A DNA stretch of 64,000 nt from Vibrio astriarenae (lineage in GTDB: Bacteria; Pseudomonadota; Gammaproteobacteria; Enterobacterales; Vibrionaceae). Position 1 is the stretch's first letter. Each line of letters begins with the position of its first letter. The stretch is from positions 62,001 to 126,000 of the forward strand of contig NZ_CP047475.1 in assembly GCF_010587385.1 (NCBI RefSeq). The letters run 5' to 3'. Under the pieces are notes generated by a model. It made no database searches and was not told the DNA's origin. It saw only the letters and a list, made by a program, of their open reading frames with translations. Shown piece by piece: positions 18,429 through 35,576 of the stretch. Both the position numbers and the translations under genes were made by a program.

Positions 18429-19556
18429 TTAGTGCTGAGCGGCAAACGCATGCACTGCAGGGTAAGCCTCTTTATCCAGCTCTCTCGCCAGTGCGACTAA
18501 CTTAGTCACGAGCTCTTCATTGCTGTCGGCACAAACATTAATATGACCCATTTTGCGGCCAGGGCGCTTGTCTTTGCCGTACCAGTGAATATGACAGCCT
18601 TCCATTGCAAATAGAGAGGTTGGTAGGGAGTCTTCACCAAGGATGTTAATCATCGACGTTTTGCGAATCAGTTTGGTGCTGCCAAGTGGCAGGCCGCACA
18701 CTGCGCGAAGATGATTTTCAAATTGGCAAGTTACAGCACCTTGTTGAGTCCAGTGACCTGAGTTGTGTACACGTGGTGCGATCTCATTCACCAGCAGTTG
18801 TCCATCGACATCAAAAAACTCGAGTGCCAGAACACCAACGTAATCTAGACTATTCGCAACGGCAGTGAACATCGCTTTTGCCTGCTCTTGTAGTCCGGCA
18901 TCTTCGATTGCTGTCGACAGAGAGAGAACACCATCGGTGTGGACGTTTTCAGCCAGTGGGTAGACCTCCACTTGTCCATCTTTGCCGCGAGCGCCAACAA
19001 GAGAGACTTCACGGTTGAAGGGAACAAACTCTTCAGCGACGATTGCTTGAGTGCTGGTCGCAGCAATGCACGCTTCCATCTCTGCCCAGATTGCTTCTAC
19101 TTGGTCTGCAGATTTCAAACGCCATTGACCTTTACCATCGTAACCACCAAGCGCACTTTTCAGTACCATTGGCATGCCAACGTGTTCAATCGCTTTGGTG
19201 AAGTCTTCGCGACTGCTAATGACCGCGTATTTGGCATTTTTTACGCCGGCGTTATCTAACAGTGCTTTCTCTATGCGGCGATCACCGCCTGCTTTAATTG
19301 CATCGGTGGTCGGTAGGAACTTGCCACTCTGTTCGCAGACATCAAGAATATGATGTGGAATATGCTCAAACTCTGCAGTGATCACATCCGCTTGCTCAAT
19401 CGCATTTTCTAAGCCATGGCCTAGTACAGCTTGAGTTAGAGGGTGAACGATGTTTTCACTACCGACATCGAATGCACTGATATTGATATTGAGTGGCGCA
19501 CCTGCAAGCGACATCATGCGTGCAAGTTGGCCAGCTCCGAGTACAAGCACTTGCAT
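18429..19556 (-). CDS. purK: 5-(carboxyamino)imidazole ribonucleotide synthase PurK
   Basis: PurK uses ATP and bicarbonate to convert AIR to N5-CAIR in purine synthesis. The 375 residues form an ATP-grasp enzyme: an N-terminal Rossmann-like domain with [11 protein letters not shown], a central ATP-grasp domain with [15 protein letters not shown] and [13 protein letters not shown], and the active-site segment [14 protein letters not shown]. It starts 3 bp after purE on the same strand, so the two consecutive pathway enzymes are encoded as an operon. The pair is placed between yrdD and tsaC, which are adjacent in E. coli. Confidence 0.96.
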   Translation of the reverse strand: MQVLVLGAGQLARMMSLAGAPLNINISAFDVGSENIVHPLTQAVLGHGLENAIEQADVITAEFEHIPHHILDVCEQSGKFLPTTDAIKAGGDRRIEKALLDNAGVKNAKYAVISSREDFTKAIEHVGMPMVLKSALGGYDGKGQWRLKSADQVEAIWAEMEACIAATSTQAIVAEEFVPFNREVSLVGARGKDGQVEVYPLAENVHTDGVLSLSTAIEDAGLQEQAKAMFTAVANSLDYVGVLALEFFDVDGQLLVNEIAPRVHNSGHWTQQGAVTCQFENHLRAVCGLPLGSTKLIRKTSMINILGEDSLPTSLFAMEGCHIHWYGKDKRPGRKMGHINVCADSNEELVTKLVALARELDKEAYPAVHAFAAQH

Positions 19557-19559
19557 TGA

Positions 19560-20045
19560 TTAATCCTCAGCAGGGTTTGGGTTTGCCAGAACAGTTTCAG
19601 TCTGCTCAGTGCGGAATGCTTCCACTTTTGCCATCACTTCTTCGTCATGCGTACCGATGATTTGAGCCGCAAGAATGCCGGCATTTGCCGCGCCTGCTTC
19701 ACCAATCGCCAAAGTACCAACAGCGATACCTTTTGGCATTTGCACGATAGACAGTAGAGAGTCCATGCCTTTAAGAGCACGAGACTGAACAGGAACACCT
19801 AGCACAGGAACGCTAGTAAATGCTGCTGCCATACCTGGAAGGTGCGCCGCACCGCCAGCACCAGCGATGATAACTTTGATACCACGCTCCTTAGCACTGT
19901 TCGCGTAGTCAGCCAGTAGTTGAGGAGTACGGTGAGCTGAAACCACTTTGGTTTCGTAAGGTACGCCAAACTGATCCAGCATCTCTGCTGCTAATTTCAT
20001 TGTTGGCCAGTCTGATTTTGAACCCATGATGATGCCGACTTTCAT
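19560..20045 (-). CDS. purE: N5-carboxyaminoimidazole ribonucleotide mutase PurE
   Basis: PurE (class I) moves the carboxyl group of N5-CAIR to give CAIR. The 161 residues show the class I features: the nucleotide-binding start [13 protein letters not shown], the VVSAHRTPQ segment with the catalytic His, and the Gly-rich stretch [11 protein letters not shown]. It is the first gene of purEK. A PurR box overlaps the predicted -35 region of its promoter, so repression by PurR with hypoxanthine or guanine is expected. Confidence 0.97.
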   Translation of the reverse strand: MKVGIIMGSKSDWPTMKLAAEMLDQFGVPYETKVVSAHRTPQLLADYANSAKERGIKVIIAGAGGAAHLPGMAAAFTSVPVLGVPVQSRALKGMDSLLSIVQMPKGIAVGTLAIGEAGAANAGILAAQIIGTHDEEVMAKVEAFRTEQTETVLANPNPAED

Positions 20046-20097
20046 CTCTTGCTCCTAAATAATCACAAAGTGAGGTGGTAAAGTAGAATTTGAGCGC

Positions 20098-20103
20098 ATT
20101 ATA
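20098..20103 (-). promoter_or_regulatory. Predicted purE promoter -10 element
   Basis: A perfect TATAAT lies on the minus strand about 53 bases before the purE ATG. A weak -35 (TTGCTT) sits 16 bases further upstream and falls within the edge of the PurR box. Confidence 0.6.
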
Positions 20104-20119
20104 CGAGTATTTACGCCTC

Positions 20120-20135
20120 AAGCAAACGTTTGCGT
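20120..20135. promoter_or_regulatory. PurR operator upstream of purEK
   Basis: The 16-mer AAGCAAACGTTTGCGT fits the PurR consensus ANGCAAACGTTTNCNT at every fixed position. It overlaps the predicted -35 region of the purE promoter, a position suited to repression. The divergent tsaC gene starts 93 bp away and could also be affected. Confidence 0.85.
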
Positions 20136-20227
20136 GGGGCGTTTGGCAAGAATAGTATTTGCACTCTTTTGTCAGTCATTGCAAAGTCTCTATTCTAGTG
20201 TGCAATATCGAAAAAGGGAGTCACGAC

Positions 20228-21753
<1,526 letters not shown>

Positions 21754-21767
21754 ATTAAGGACTAGAG

Positions 21768-22601
21768 ATGACACCGTTAGTAGATCGCTACCTTGTGTTC
21801 GGTAACCCAATAAAGCAGAGCAAGTCACCATTTATCCATACTCTGTTCGCGCGTCAAACCAATCAGTCAATGGAGTACACGATGGCTGAACCTGAGGTCG
21901 ATGGTTTTCAGCAAGCTGTCGACGCCTTCTTTGCTGAGGGAGGGAAAGGATGCAACGTAACCATGCCTTTTAAGCTGGATGCGTTTCAATACGCGAGTAC
22001 ACTCACGGAAAGAGCTACGCTTGCAGGCGCGGTAAACACGCTTAAACGTCTCGATGATGGCCAAGTGATCGGTGACAACACAGATGGTGCTGGGTTAGTT
22101 CAAGACCTACTTAATGCACAAGTGGTATTGGAAGGCGCTCGTATTTTGGTGATTGGGGCTGGTGGTGCATGCCGTGGGGTATTAAAACCTTTACTGGACC
22201 AAAAACCGTCGGAACTCATCATAACCAACCGTACTTTTGCAAAGGCTCAAGAGCTTGCTCAGATATTCACTGAGTACGGTAAGATCATCGCAATACCCGC
22301 TAACGAATTGGAGGGTGGCTTTGATGTGGTGATCAACTCAACAGCGTCGAGTATGAGTGGTGACCTACCAGGTGTTCCTAGTACTATTTTCACCTCCAGT
22401 ACGACAGCGTATGACATGGCATATAAGTCGCACGTTACCAGCTTCAACCAGTGGGCAAAAGAGCATGGTGCGAGCAAAACGCTGGATGGGCTTGGCATGT
22501 TGGTAGGTCAGGCTGCGGAAAGCTTTATGGTATGGCGCGGGTTAATGCCAGGAACCAAGCAAGTACTCAGAGAATTAAGAAAGAACTTAGAGGGCTTATA
22601 G
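21768..22601 (+). CDS. aroE: Shikimate dehydrogenase AroE
   Basis: AroE reduces 3-dehydroshikimate to shikimate with NADPH in aromatic amino-acid synthesis. The 277 residues show the substrate-binding N-terminal domain ([20 protein letters not shown] with the catalytic Lys; DNTDGAGL) and the NADPH-binding Rossmann domain ([22 protein letters not shown] with the NADP-specific NRT motif). GGACTAGAG precedes the ATG. The stop overlaps the GTG start of the yrdB gene by one base. Confidence 0.96.
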   Translation: MTPLVDRYLVFGNPIKQSKSPFIHTLFARQTNQSMEYTMAEPEVDGFQQAVDAFFAEGGKGCNVTMPFKLDAFQYASTLTERATLAGAVNTLKRLDDGQVIGDNTDGAGLVQDLLNAQVVLEGARILVIGAGGACRGVLKPLLDQKPSELIITNRTFAKAQELAQIFTEYGKIIAIPANELEGGFDVVINSTASSMSGDLPGVPSTIFTSSTTAYDMAYKSHVTSFNQWAKEHGASKTLDGLGMLVGQAAESFMVWRGLMPGTKQVLRELRKNLEGL

Positions 22602-22861
22602 TGAATCAATCAATCCTATTTCCTGACATTCAAACGTGGGATGAAGAGAAGCAATGTGTTTTGTTTCCCGCACAGCAGGGGGGGGCACTGATTGAATGTG
22701 CAATCTCTAAAGCTAGATTAGAGATGCTTTCTCAACAGACTTGCGAAACAGAGAAGCAAGCATTAGCACTTTTTTGTCAGTTTCGGTTCGACATTGAAGA
22801 GTTAGTAGAGGAAGAGATAGAGGAAGAGAACTTCGACCCACAGGGGAGAGTCGCATTATAG
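22601..22861 (+). CDS. yrdB: YrdB-like DUF1488 protein
   Basis: The 86-residue acidic protein matches the DUF1488 pattern (ILFPDIQTWDEEKQCVLFPAQQGGALIECAIS). A very acidic segment, VEEEIEEENFDP, lies near the C-terminus. The function is unknown. The start is GTG 22601, overlapping the aroE stop by one base, with GAGGG about eight bases upstream. The aroE-yrdB order is the same as in E. coli, which supports the assignment. There is no membrane segment or signal. Confidence 0.87.
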   Translation: MNQSILFPDIQTWDEEKQCVLFPAQQGGALIECAISKARLEMLSQQTCETEKQALALFCQFRFDIEELVEEEIEEENFDPQGRVAL

Positions 22862-22928
22862 TGGTTGTTCGCTCTCTTCTATATATAGACGTAATAAATG
22901 TGTGGTGATGTCAGTCGTCACCACACGC

Positions 22929-23474
22929 CTATAGATTAATGACATGCTCTAAATAGTCATTTTTGTTCTGCACATAGTTATCAGCAGAACGTTGCAAAAA
23001 AGCCGATTCTTTTTCAGTCAGCCTTCGAGCTTGCTTTACAGGGCTACCAACGTACAGAAAGCCAGATTCTAGAACCTTTCCTGGAGGCACCAAGGCTCCA
23101 GCACCGATCATTACGTCGGATTCGATAATGGCGCCATCCAAGAGAATTGCCCCCATACCAACTAAAACTCGATCTTTTATCTCACAGCCGTGGAGCATCA
23201 CCTTGTGACCCACAGTTACATCGTTGCCAATGATAAGCGGGTAACCGTTCGGGTTATCTTGATTCTTATGAGTCACGTGCAACACTGAGCCATCTTGGAT
23301 GTTTGTGCGGTTTCCAATGTGGATATGGTTTACATCGCCACGAGCGGCCACAAATGGCCAGATACTCGCATCATCTCCTAACACAATATCGCCAACTAAA
23401 ACGGATGTTTCGTCTATATAGACGCGTTCGCCAACTTTTGGGCTTAATCCTTTGTAACTACGTAAAGACGCCAT
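22929..23474 (-). CDS. yrdA: YrdA-like gamma-class carbonic anhydrase family protein
   Basis: The 181 residues form a left-handed parallel beta-helix built from hexapeptide repeats, with imperfect I/V/L-x-x-x-x-x turns from about residue 25 to 150. H66, H90 and H95 are at the positions expected for the metal ligands of gamma-class carbonic anhydrases. E. coli YrdA is a trimeric homologue with weak or unproven carbonic anhydrase activity. The gene converges on aroE-yrdB and is divergent from the rRNA operon. Enzymatic activity is inferred only from the fold. Confidence 0.9.
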   Translation of the reverse strand: MASLRSYKGLSPKVGERVYIDETSVLVGDIVLGDDASIWPFVAARGDVNHIHIGNRTNIQDGSVLHVTHKNQDNPNGYPLIIGNDVTVGHKVMLHGCEIKDRVLVGMGAILLDGAIIESDVMIGAGALVPPGKVLESGFLYVGSPVKQARRLTEKESAFLQRSADNYVQNKNDYLEHVINL

Positions 23475-23720
23475 AAAACTACTCTTTTGCTAATAAATAG
23501 GGGGAAATAATAGAGAAGAATAGTAAAAATAGCCTGTTTTGAGCAAAAAAACAGCTAACGGCAAGAAAATATAAAAAAACCCAAAAAAGGGCTTGCCAAC
23601 TGATCGGCAATCTCTATAATGCCACCTCGCTGACACGGGAGAGGCCGAAAGGAATCAAACGAAGTCAGTAAGTGCAAAACGTTTCAAGCGAATCGCTTGA
23701 AAAAAGATTTAAAAAAGTGG

Positions 23721-23748
23721 TTGACACGAAAACTTAAATCGCTAAAAT
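23721..23748 (+). promoter_or_regulatory. rRNA operon P1 promoter
   Basis: TTGACA (23721-23726) and TAAAAT (23743-23748) are spaced by 16 bp, with an A/T-rich UP-element-like stretch just upstream (23700-23716) and a GC-rich discriminator after the -10 box, as in stringently controlled rrn promoters. It lies about 265 bp before the mature 16S end. The remaining 23475-23720 region has AT-rich DNA and no gene that I can see. Confidence 0.88.
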
Positions 23749-23782
23749 GCACGTCCGCTTTGAGGGAAAGCCTGAAAGCAAC

Positions 23783-23795
23783 GCTCTTTAACAAT
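23783..23795 (+). promoter_or_regulatory. boxA antitermination element in the 16S leader
   Basis: GCTCTTTAACAAT matches the rrn boxA that recruits NusB-NusE and the antitermination complex. It lies 35 bases after the P1 -10 box. Confidence 0.85.
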
Positions 23796-24012
23796 ATAAA
23801 CCTATCAATCTGTGTGGGCACTCGTTGATGATAATCCAAAATGAAGCTTAGGCTTCAACTTAGATTTCAATGAACTGAGTGACCAATCGATACATTAGTA
23901 TCGGCACAGTCAATTCATTATCGTTCTGTTGGAACGATAATAGCTTTAAAATTACATTAGTAGTTTTGAAGTCAGTATTCATTGAGTCAGTTCTTCGGAA
24001 CATCAAAATCTT

Positions 24013-25564
<1,552 letters not shown>

Positions 25565-25657
25565 TACGATGATTATTGCGATGAGTGTTCACACAGATTG
25601 ATTGGTTTAATTTGAGCTCAGTTTGCTTCTGCTTTTAAGCAGAAATAAACAAACCGT

Positions 25658-25733
25658 GTCCCGTTCGTCTAGAGGCCTAGGACACCGCCCTTTCACGGCG
25701 GTAACAGGGGTTCGACTCCCCTACGGGATGCCA
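25658..25733 (+). tRNA. tRNA-Glu (TTC) in the 16S-23S spacer
   Basis: The 76-base cloverleaf has acceptor stem GTCCCGT / ACGGGAT, anticodon stem CCGCC / GGCGG with TTC in the loop, T arm AGGGG-TTCGACT-CCCCT and an encoded 3' CCA. It is nearly identical to E. coli tRNA-Glu and sits in the usual place of rrn operons with one spacer tRNA. Confidence 0.97.
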
Positions 25734-25790
25734 TCTTTAAGCGCATTCGATGAGTGCTTTTAAAAATGGTTACTTCTTTTGAAGTGATTA

Positions 25791-25803
25791 GCTCTTTAAC
25801 AAT
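25791..25803 (+). promoter_or_regulatory. boxA element in the 16S-23S spacer
   Basis: A second GCTCTTTAACAAT lies downstream of tRNA-Glu and renews antitermination before 23S. The rest of the 305-bp spacer (25734-26038) holds the 23S 5' processing stem, where GGGTTGTATGGTTAAG near 26030 pairs with the region after the 23S 3' end; no gene is seen. Confidence 0.8.
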
Positions 25804-26038
25804 TTGGAAAGCTGACGAATAACAACAATCCCCATCTCTTTGAGATGCGTTGTTATTCAATTAAAAGTTCTCAAATCCTAAAACTACGGTTTTAGGTACC
25901 AACACACATTCAAGTGTTCTTGGAAGTATCGAAAGATACTTATATTTGAGTCCGGCAAAATCGAGTCTGCATCATGTATAAAAATTGCAGACAACTTTGG
26001 TTGTTTAAACAACAACTCGAAACTCCTTCGGGTTGTAT

Positions 26039-28926
<2,888 letters not shown>

Positions 28927-29014
28927 ACAACACCCAAGGGGTTTTGATGGACTCAAAGCCAAGAATATTGAATGTGTGCACATTAACTTTTAAAAGCTTT
29001 CCGAATTAAGAATT

Positions 29015-29134
29015 TGCTTGGCGACCATAGCATTGTGGACCCACCTGATTTCCATGCCGAACTCAGAAGTGAAACGCAATAGCGCCGATGGTAGTGTGGG
29101 GTTTCCCCATGTGAGAGTAGGACATCGCCAGGCT
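29015..29134 (+). rRNA. rrf: 5S ribosomal RNA
   Basis: The 120-base gene begins TGCTTGGCGACC and ends in the complementary GGACATCGCCAGGCT region. The core CCATGCCGAACTCAGAAGTG and GCGCCGATGGTAGTG are the usual 5S sequences. It follows 23S by about 88 bases. Confidence 0.95.
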
Positions 29135-29190
29135 TTGAACAACATCGAACTAAAGCAGTCGAGTAAGACTTTAGTGAGATTACATATTGT

Positions 29191-29281
29191 GGAGAGATGG
29201 CTGAGTGGTTGAAAGCACCGGTCTTGAAAACCGGCATACGTTAATAGCGTATCTAGGGTTCAAATCCCTATCTCTCCGCCA
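29191..29281 (+). tRNA. tRNA-Ser (TGA) distal to 5S
   Basis: The 91-base tRNA has a GGAGAGA acceptor 5' strand, the long variable arm typical of tRNA-Ser, anticodon TGA in CTTGAAA and an encoded CCA. It lies 56 bases after 5S with no terminator between them, and the operon terminator follows five bases later, so it is probably co-transcribed with the rRNA operon. Confidence 0.95.
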
Positions 29282-29285
29282 CATT

Positions 29286-29317
29286 AAAAAGCTCGCTAAG
29301 TAATTAGCGGGCTTTTT
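29286..29317 (+). terminator. rRNA operon terminator
   Basis: A long stem AAAAAGCTCGCTAA / TTAGCGGGCTTTTT (one G-T pair) with a 4-base loop ends in T5. It follows tRNA-Ser directly and may also serve the convergent DUF3135 gene. Confidence 0.88.
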
Positions 29318-29351
29318 ACTATTTTCGGTTTCGTACTGAAGTGAAAAGCGA

Positions 29352-29693
29352 CTATCTCCACTCTTCATTTTTGGGTCGGAATTGCACAACTTCCGCCTCT
29401 TTTACTTCTTCATACTCTCCGCAAAGCGCTTCACGAAACTTCTGAAACTGACACAATAGCTCTTTTCGCAATAAAACATTGGCATGAATTGGGTTTTTAC
29501 TTTGACTGATCACGAGATCGATGTGGCTTTGCTGCGCTCTTAAACGCGGCTGCATGTCTGGTGACGCTGACTCTATGCAGGCATTACACATGTTAGCTTT
29601 CAGTTCATCGAAAGCCTCTGGGTTATCTTTGGCAAGTAGCACCAATTCATCAAAAGATGGAAGTTGTTGGTAGTGGGCGGACTCGGTTGTCAT
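29352..29693 (-). CDS. DUF3135 domain-containing protein
   Basis: The 113-residue soluble protein matches the DUF3135 pattern found in vibrios and relatives: LPSFDELVLLAKDNPEAFDELK near the N-terminus, then a Cys-containing NMCNACIESA and RLRAQQSHIDLVISQSKNP. The three cysteines in the middle and one later are not arranged as an obvious metal site. The function is unknown. It converges on the rRNA operon and is divergent from groESL, whose heat-shock promoter lies in the 266-bp gap. Confidence 0.75.
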   Translation of the reverse strand: MTTESAHYQQLPSFDELVLLAKDNPEAFDELKANMCNACIESASPDMQPRLRAQQSHIDLVISQSKNPIHANVLLRKELLCQFQKFREALCGEYEEVKEAEVVQFRPKNEEWR

Positions 29694-29855
29694 AGCTTCA
29701 CTCCTTAAAGCGACCTTGTATAAATTATATGCAACTATGAGTTAATCCCCAGTTCATCTCTATTAAGTCTCATTGATAAGAAAATAAGCTTAAGTGGAGC
29801 TGACCTCTAGCTCTCTCTTTTTGCAGGCTAAATCACACTTTTTTTACGTCTCCCC

Positions 29856-29884
29856 CTTGGGATTAAGCCTTTCATACCTCATAT
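29856..29884 (+). promoter_or_regulatory. Candidate sigma-32 (RpoH) promoter of groESL
   Basis: CCCTTGGG (centred near 29858) followed 15 bp later by CCTCATAT (29877-29884) resembles the RpoH pattern CTTGAA-N13/17-CCCCATnT. It lies about 75 bp before the groES ATG. No CIRCE inverted repeat is present, which fits RpoH rather than HrcA control. Confidence 0.5.
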
Positions 29885-29959
29885 ATGAGGTAAGCAAAGC
29901 CCAAATACGTTATGGGCAATTACCTCATTAAACATGGAAATTATCAGGAGAGACGACCA

Positions 29960-30250
29960 ATGAACATTCGTCCATTACACGACCGAGTTATCGTTGAACG
30001 CAAAGAAGTTGAATCAAAGTCGGCTGGCGGCATCGTTTTAACTGGTTCTGCAGCAGAGAAATCAACTCGCGGTGTTGTACTAGCTGTTGGTAAAGGCCGT
30101 ATCCTAGAGAACGGTTCAGTTCAGCCATTGGACGTAAAAGTTGGTGACACAGTGATCTTTGCTGAAGGCTACGGCACCAAGACTGAAAAAATTGACGGTA
30201 AAGAAGTGCTGATCATGTCTGAAAACGACATCATGGCAATTGTTGATTAA
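29960..30250 (+). CDS. groES: Co-chaperonin GroES
   Basis: GroES is the heptameric lid of the GroEL chamber. The 96 residues start [14 protein letters not shown] and contain the mobile loop [17 protein letters not shown] (about 16-32) that contacts GroEL. The ATG at 29960 fits the family; a longer reading to 29912 is not supported. AGGAGAG lies upstream. It forms an operon with groEL after 73 bp, with a candidate RpoH promoter upstream. Confidence 0.97.
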   Translation: MNIRPLHDRVIVERKEVESKSAGGIVLTGSAAEKSTRGVVLAVGKGRILENGSVQPLDVKVGDTVIFAEGYGTKTEKIDGKEVLIMSENDIMAIVD

Positions 30251-30320
30251 TAAGCAATCGTTGAGTAATTTTTTGCTCGATTCGAAAACAACTCAAAAAA
30301 CAGAATTTAGAAAGGAATAA

Positions 30321-31970
<1,650 letters not shown>

Positions 31971-31992
31971 TCCGACCAAACATCAAATAGAA

Positions 31993-32019
31993 AAAAGGCT
32001 CTCGTGATGGGAGCCTTTT
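31993..32019 (+). terminator. groEL terminator
   Basis: Stem AAAAGGCTC / GAGCCTTTT with a loop of about nine bases and a short T-run lies 22 bases after the groEL stop. Confidence 0.8.
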
Positions 32020-32066
32020 CTGTATCTGTGGTATCGAAAATTTTGGATTAAGTGCTTTTAAGTGTG

Positions 32067-32825
32067 TTATGCCATTTCACGCAGTAGAGACAGTGTGGCC
32101 AGTATTTGGTTGCTCGTGCGATTGCGCGGCTTAAACTTGAGAACGACATGAGCCAAGAATTGAAAATGGCTCAAAGTGCGACACATTTTCTGCAGGGCCT
32201 GCCAGTCGGCTTCGCTGACAATCTCTTTCCATAGCGTCACAGCTTTAATCTTTTGCTTGTTGGTAAGGTGCTCTATACGACATAGATCCATCAGTAACAG
32301 AAAGATATCACGAGCTTTGAGTTGGGAGTTGGCGCTTAACACCGATTCTTCAAAATCGACTAAGGTAATATTTTGCTCTTCATCGACCAAAATATCGCGC
32401 ATGGCTGGTCGGCCGTGCACGATGTCACGATTGTGCATCTCGCCAAACTGAGTAAATAGCGTGTTGAGCAACTCGCCTTTGAAATACTCTTTAGGGGCTC
32501 GATCGAGTGATACGCCAGCATTGGGTGTCACAAAAAAGTCATCACTATCGACTAGAATGTGCGGGACGTTGAGGCCTTCTTGATAAAGGTATTGAATCGT
32601 CGTTTTTTCGTGATTAAAGCGCACTTTGGTATCTAAAGCCGCATTGCTACGAAAATACGACAACGACTCAAATTTTGCGAGTTTAGTTGAGATTGCGCGA
32701 ACCAAGTTAGACTTGTCTTCACCGCACACCTTGACCCAGTAAGTATTCTCTTCATGCGTGAGCTTGTACACTCCAGCGGTGCTCTCTTTCGCAATATTTT
32801 GTGCAGCCAGTTCAAGCAAAGTCAT
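32067..32825 (-). CDS. Kinase-fold protein with altered catalytic loop (Bud32/InaA-like)
   Basis: The 252-residue protein has a small protein-kinase-like fold. A VK pair (V31-K32) is placed like the ATP-binding lysine. A catalytic-loop-like segment VHGRPAMRDIL spans residues 136-146, and VDFEE (156-160) is in the place of the DFG motif. The catalytic Asp of HGD is replaced by Arg (R139) and the usual Asn by Asp (D144). From memory, HGRP-type loops occur in other proteobacterial proteins labelled toluene-tolerance or lipopolysaccharide-kinase-like, so this may be a family trait rather than decay. Whether it phosphorylates anything is open. It lies alone between groEL and glpX. Confidence 0.6.
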   Translation of the reverse strand: MTLLELAAQNIAKESTAGVYKLTHEENTYWVKVCGEDKSNLVRAISTKLAKFESLSYFRSNAALDTKVRFNHEKTTIQYLYQEGLNVPHILVDSDDFFVTPNAGVSLDRAPKEYFKGELLNTLFTQFGEMHNRDIVHGRPAMRDILVDEEQNITLVDFEESVLSANSQLKARDIFLLLMDLCRIEHLTNKQKIKAVTLWKEIVSEADWQALQKMCRTLSHFQFLAHVVLKFKPRNRTSNQILATLSLLREMA

Positions 32826-32913
32826 TACCCAGTTTTTCGCAACTAAACCGTAATTATATCAATTTCATTGAGTTGTGTGATGCACAATTGTTTCAATATG
32901 TACTAAATAAGCA

Positions 32914-32940
32914 TAAAAAAACGAGGCATATCGCCTCGTT
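32914..32940 (-). terminator. glpX terminator
   Basis: Stem AACGAGGC / GCCTCGTT with a 5-base loop is followed by T7 on the minus strand, 20 bases after the glpX stop. Confidence 0.9.
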
Positions 32941-32960
32941 AGTGAATACATCTGGTTTAA

Positions 32961-33968
32961 TTACAGAATGATATCGCGTACTTCTGGGTCTTTACGTTCT
33001 AGGTAGTGGGTAGACTTGATGCGACGAATTGTGCGGCAGCGACCACGAATCAATAGTGTTTCTGTTGTCGCAATATTGCCTTGGCGAGTAATGCCTTCTA
33101 ATAGGTCACCTTTGGTGATACCCGTTGCGGCAAATACCACATTATCACTGCGAGCCATGTCTTCCATCTTAAGAACTTTGTGCGCTTCTACCCCCATCTC
33201 TTCACAACGACGTAGCTCAGCTGCGCCGTAGATGCGGTTCTCTTCACTGTCGCCTTTTACATCGTGACGAGGCAGTAGGCGACCGTGCATGTCACCGTCT
33301 AGTGCGCGAATTACCGCAGCAGAAACAACACCTTCAGGTGCGCCGCCGATGCAGTACATCATGTCTACTTCACTATCTGGCATACAAGTTAGAATAGAAG
33401 CTGCTACGTCACCATCTGGCACCGCAAATACACGAACGCCCATGGCTTGCATCTCTGCAATGACTTCATCATGGCGAGGCTTAGCCAGTGTCACGACAAC
33501 CAATGTATCTACTGACTTACCTAGTGCTTTTGCTACGTTTTCGATGTTTTCTTTCAGTGGTTTGTGCAGGTCAATGCAGCCTTTCGCACCTGGCCCAACG
33601 ACCAGTTTTTCCATGTACATATCTGGTGCTTTTAGGAAGCTACCCTTTTCACCAGCCGCCAATACAGCTAAGGCATTTGACTGGCCCATCGCCGTCATAC
33701 GTGTGCCTTCAATTGGGTCAACTGCGATATCAACTGCGTCGCCACCCACACCGACTTGCTCACCAATGTATAGCATTGGTGCGTCATCAATTTCACCTTC
33801 ACCGATAACAATCTCACCGCTGATATCGGTTTTGTTAAGCAGCGTGCGCATGACTTCTACAGCTGCGCCGTCAGCAGCGTTCTTATCGCCACGCCCTAAC
33901 CATTTGTAACCAGCCAGTGCTGCACCTTCAGTAACACGTGAAAAGGCCATTGCTAAATCGCGTTTCAT
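32961..33968 (-). CDS. glpX: Class II fructose-1,6-bisphosphatase GlpX
   Basis: GlpX hydrolyses fructose 1,6-bisphosphate in gluconeogenesis. The 335 residues are one fewer than E. coli GlpX and include the metal-binding GEGEIDDAPMLYIGE segment (about 56-70) and VDPIEGTRMTAMG (about 84-96) typical of the Li+-sensitive phosphatase superfamily. TTGGAG lies before the ATG. No glpF or glpK is adjacent, unlike in enteric bacteria, but the divergent zapB neighbour is shared. The 254-bp divergent region contains AAACGTTTGC, a half-match to PurR or Cra sites. Confidence 0.95.
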   Translation of the reverse strand: MKRDLAMAFSRVTEGAALAGYKWLGRGDKNAADGAAVEVMRTLLNKTDISGEIVIGEGEIDDAPMLYIGEQVGVGGDAVDIAVDPIEGTRMTAMGQSNALAVLAAGEKGSFLKAPDMYMEKLVVGPGAKGCIDLHKPLKENIENVAKALGKSVDTLVVVTLAKPRHDEVIAEMQAMGVRVFAVPDGDVAASILTCMPDSEVDMMYCIGGAPEGVVSAAVIRALDGDMHGRLLPRHDVKGDSEENRIYGAAELRRCEEMGVEAHKVLKMEDMARSDNVVFAATGITKGDLLEGITRQGNIATTETLLIRGRCRTIRRIKSTHYLERKDPEVRDIIL

Positions 33969-34222
33969 GATGACTCCAAGAGTAAAAAGGGGAAAGAATT
34001 TGGACGCGCAGATTCTAACACAGTCATGGTTAAACGTTTGCTTTTTTGCTTAATCGAGATCAAAAGTGCTGTAAATGACAGCATTAAGTCAAGGGTGGCT
34101 ATTTTCTGTGCAAATGACACATTTTCTCAAGATAGCAGGTGTTTCTGTCTACAGGGCTAGGTAGAATGGGCTATACAGTGAAGATCACTTCATTCAAAAC
34201 GGATAATTAAAGGTAGGCGACA

Positions 34223-34465
34223 ATGTCTTTTGAAGTATTAGAGCAATTGGAAGCAAAAATCCAAACTGCAGTTGACACTATTACTCTTCTTCAGATGGAA
34301 GTAGAAGAGCTGAAAGGTGAAAAATCACAGCTAGAGTCAGAAGCGACAGAACTGCGCTCTGGTCGTGAAGAGCTAGAGGGTAAAGTTCAACAGATGCAAC
34401 AAGAGCATCAAGCGTGGCAAGAGCGCATTCGTGGTCTGCTAGGCAAAATGGATGAAGTAGAGTAA
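34223..34465 (+). CDS. zapB: Cell division protein ZapB
   Basis: ZapB is a small coiled-coil protein that joins the Z-ring through ZapA and helps link it to the chromosome terminus via MatP. The 80 residues are one continuous heptad-repeat coiled coil ([20 protein letters not shown] onward) that matches the family length of about 80. AAGGTAGG lies before the ATG. It is divergent from glpX, and in E. coli zapB is also next to the glp genes. It ends in a terminator shared with metF. Confidence 0.92.
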   Translation: MSFEVLEQLEAKIQTAVDTITLLQMEVEELKGEKSQLESEATELRSGREELEGKVQQMQQEHQAWQERIRGLLGKMDEVE

Positions 34466-34481
34466 TCCACACCGAATATAG

Positions 34482-34507
34482 AAAGAGCTGACCATGGTCA
34501 GCTCTTT
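34482..34507. terminator. Bidirectional terminator between zapB and metF
   Basis: Stem AAAGAGCTGACC / GGTCAGCTCTTT with a 2-base loop is followed by T-runs on the plus strand; it lies between convergent zapB and metF. Confidence 0.82.
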
Positions 34508-34525
34508 TGCTATCTGGGTATGCGG

Positions 34526-35533
<1,008 letters not shown>

Positions 35534-35576
35534 TTATGAAATTTCTTCATGTACAGAATGAGGTAGATTGAAGTTA

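Noticed and set aside
33289..33909. A 206-codon plus-strand frame opposite glpX
   Set aside because: It is the mirror of a Ser/Ala-rich reading of a well-conserved gene, has no ribosome binding site and no recognisable domain; glpX explains the stretch.
34028..34043. GGTTAAACGTTTGCTT between glpX and zapB as a PurR or Cra site
   Set aside because: It keeps the AAACGTTT core but misses three fixed positions of the PurR consensus and the flanks of the Cra consensus; too weak to call.
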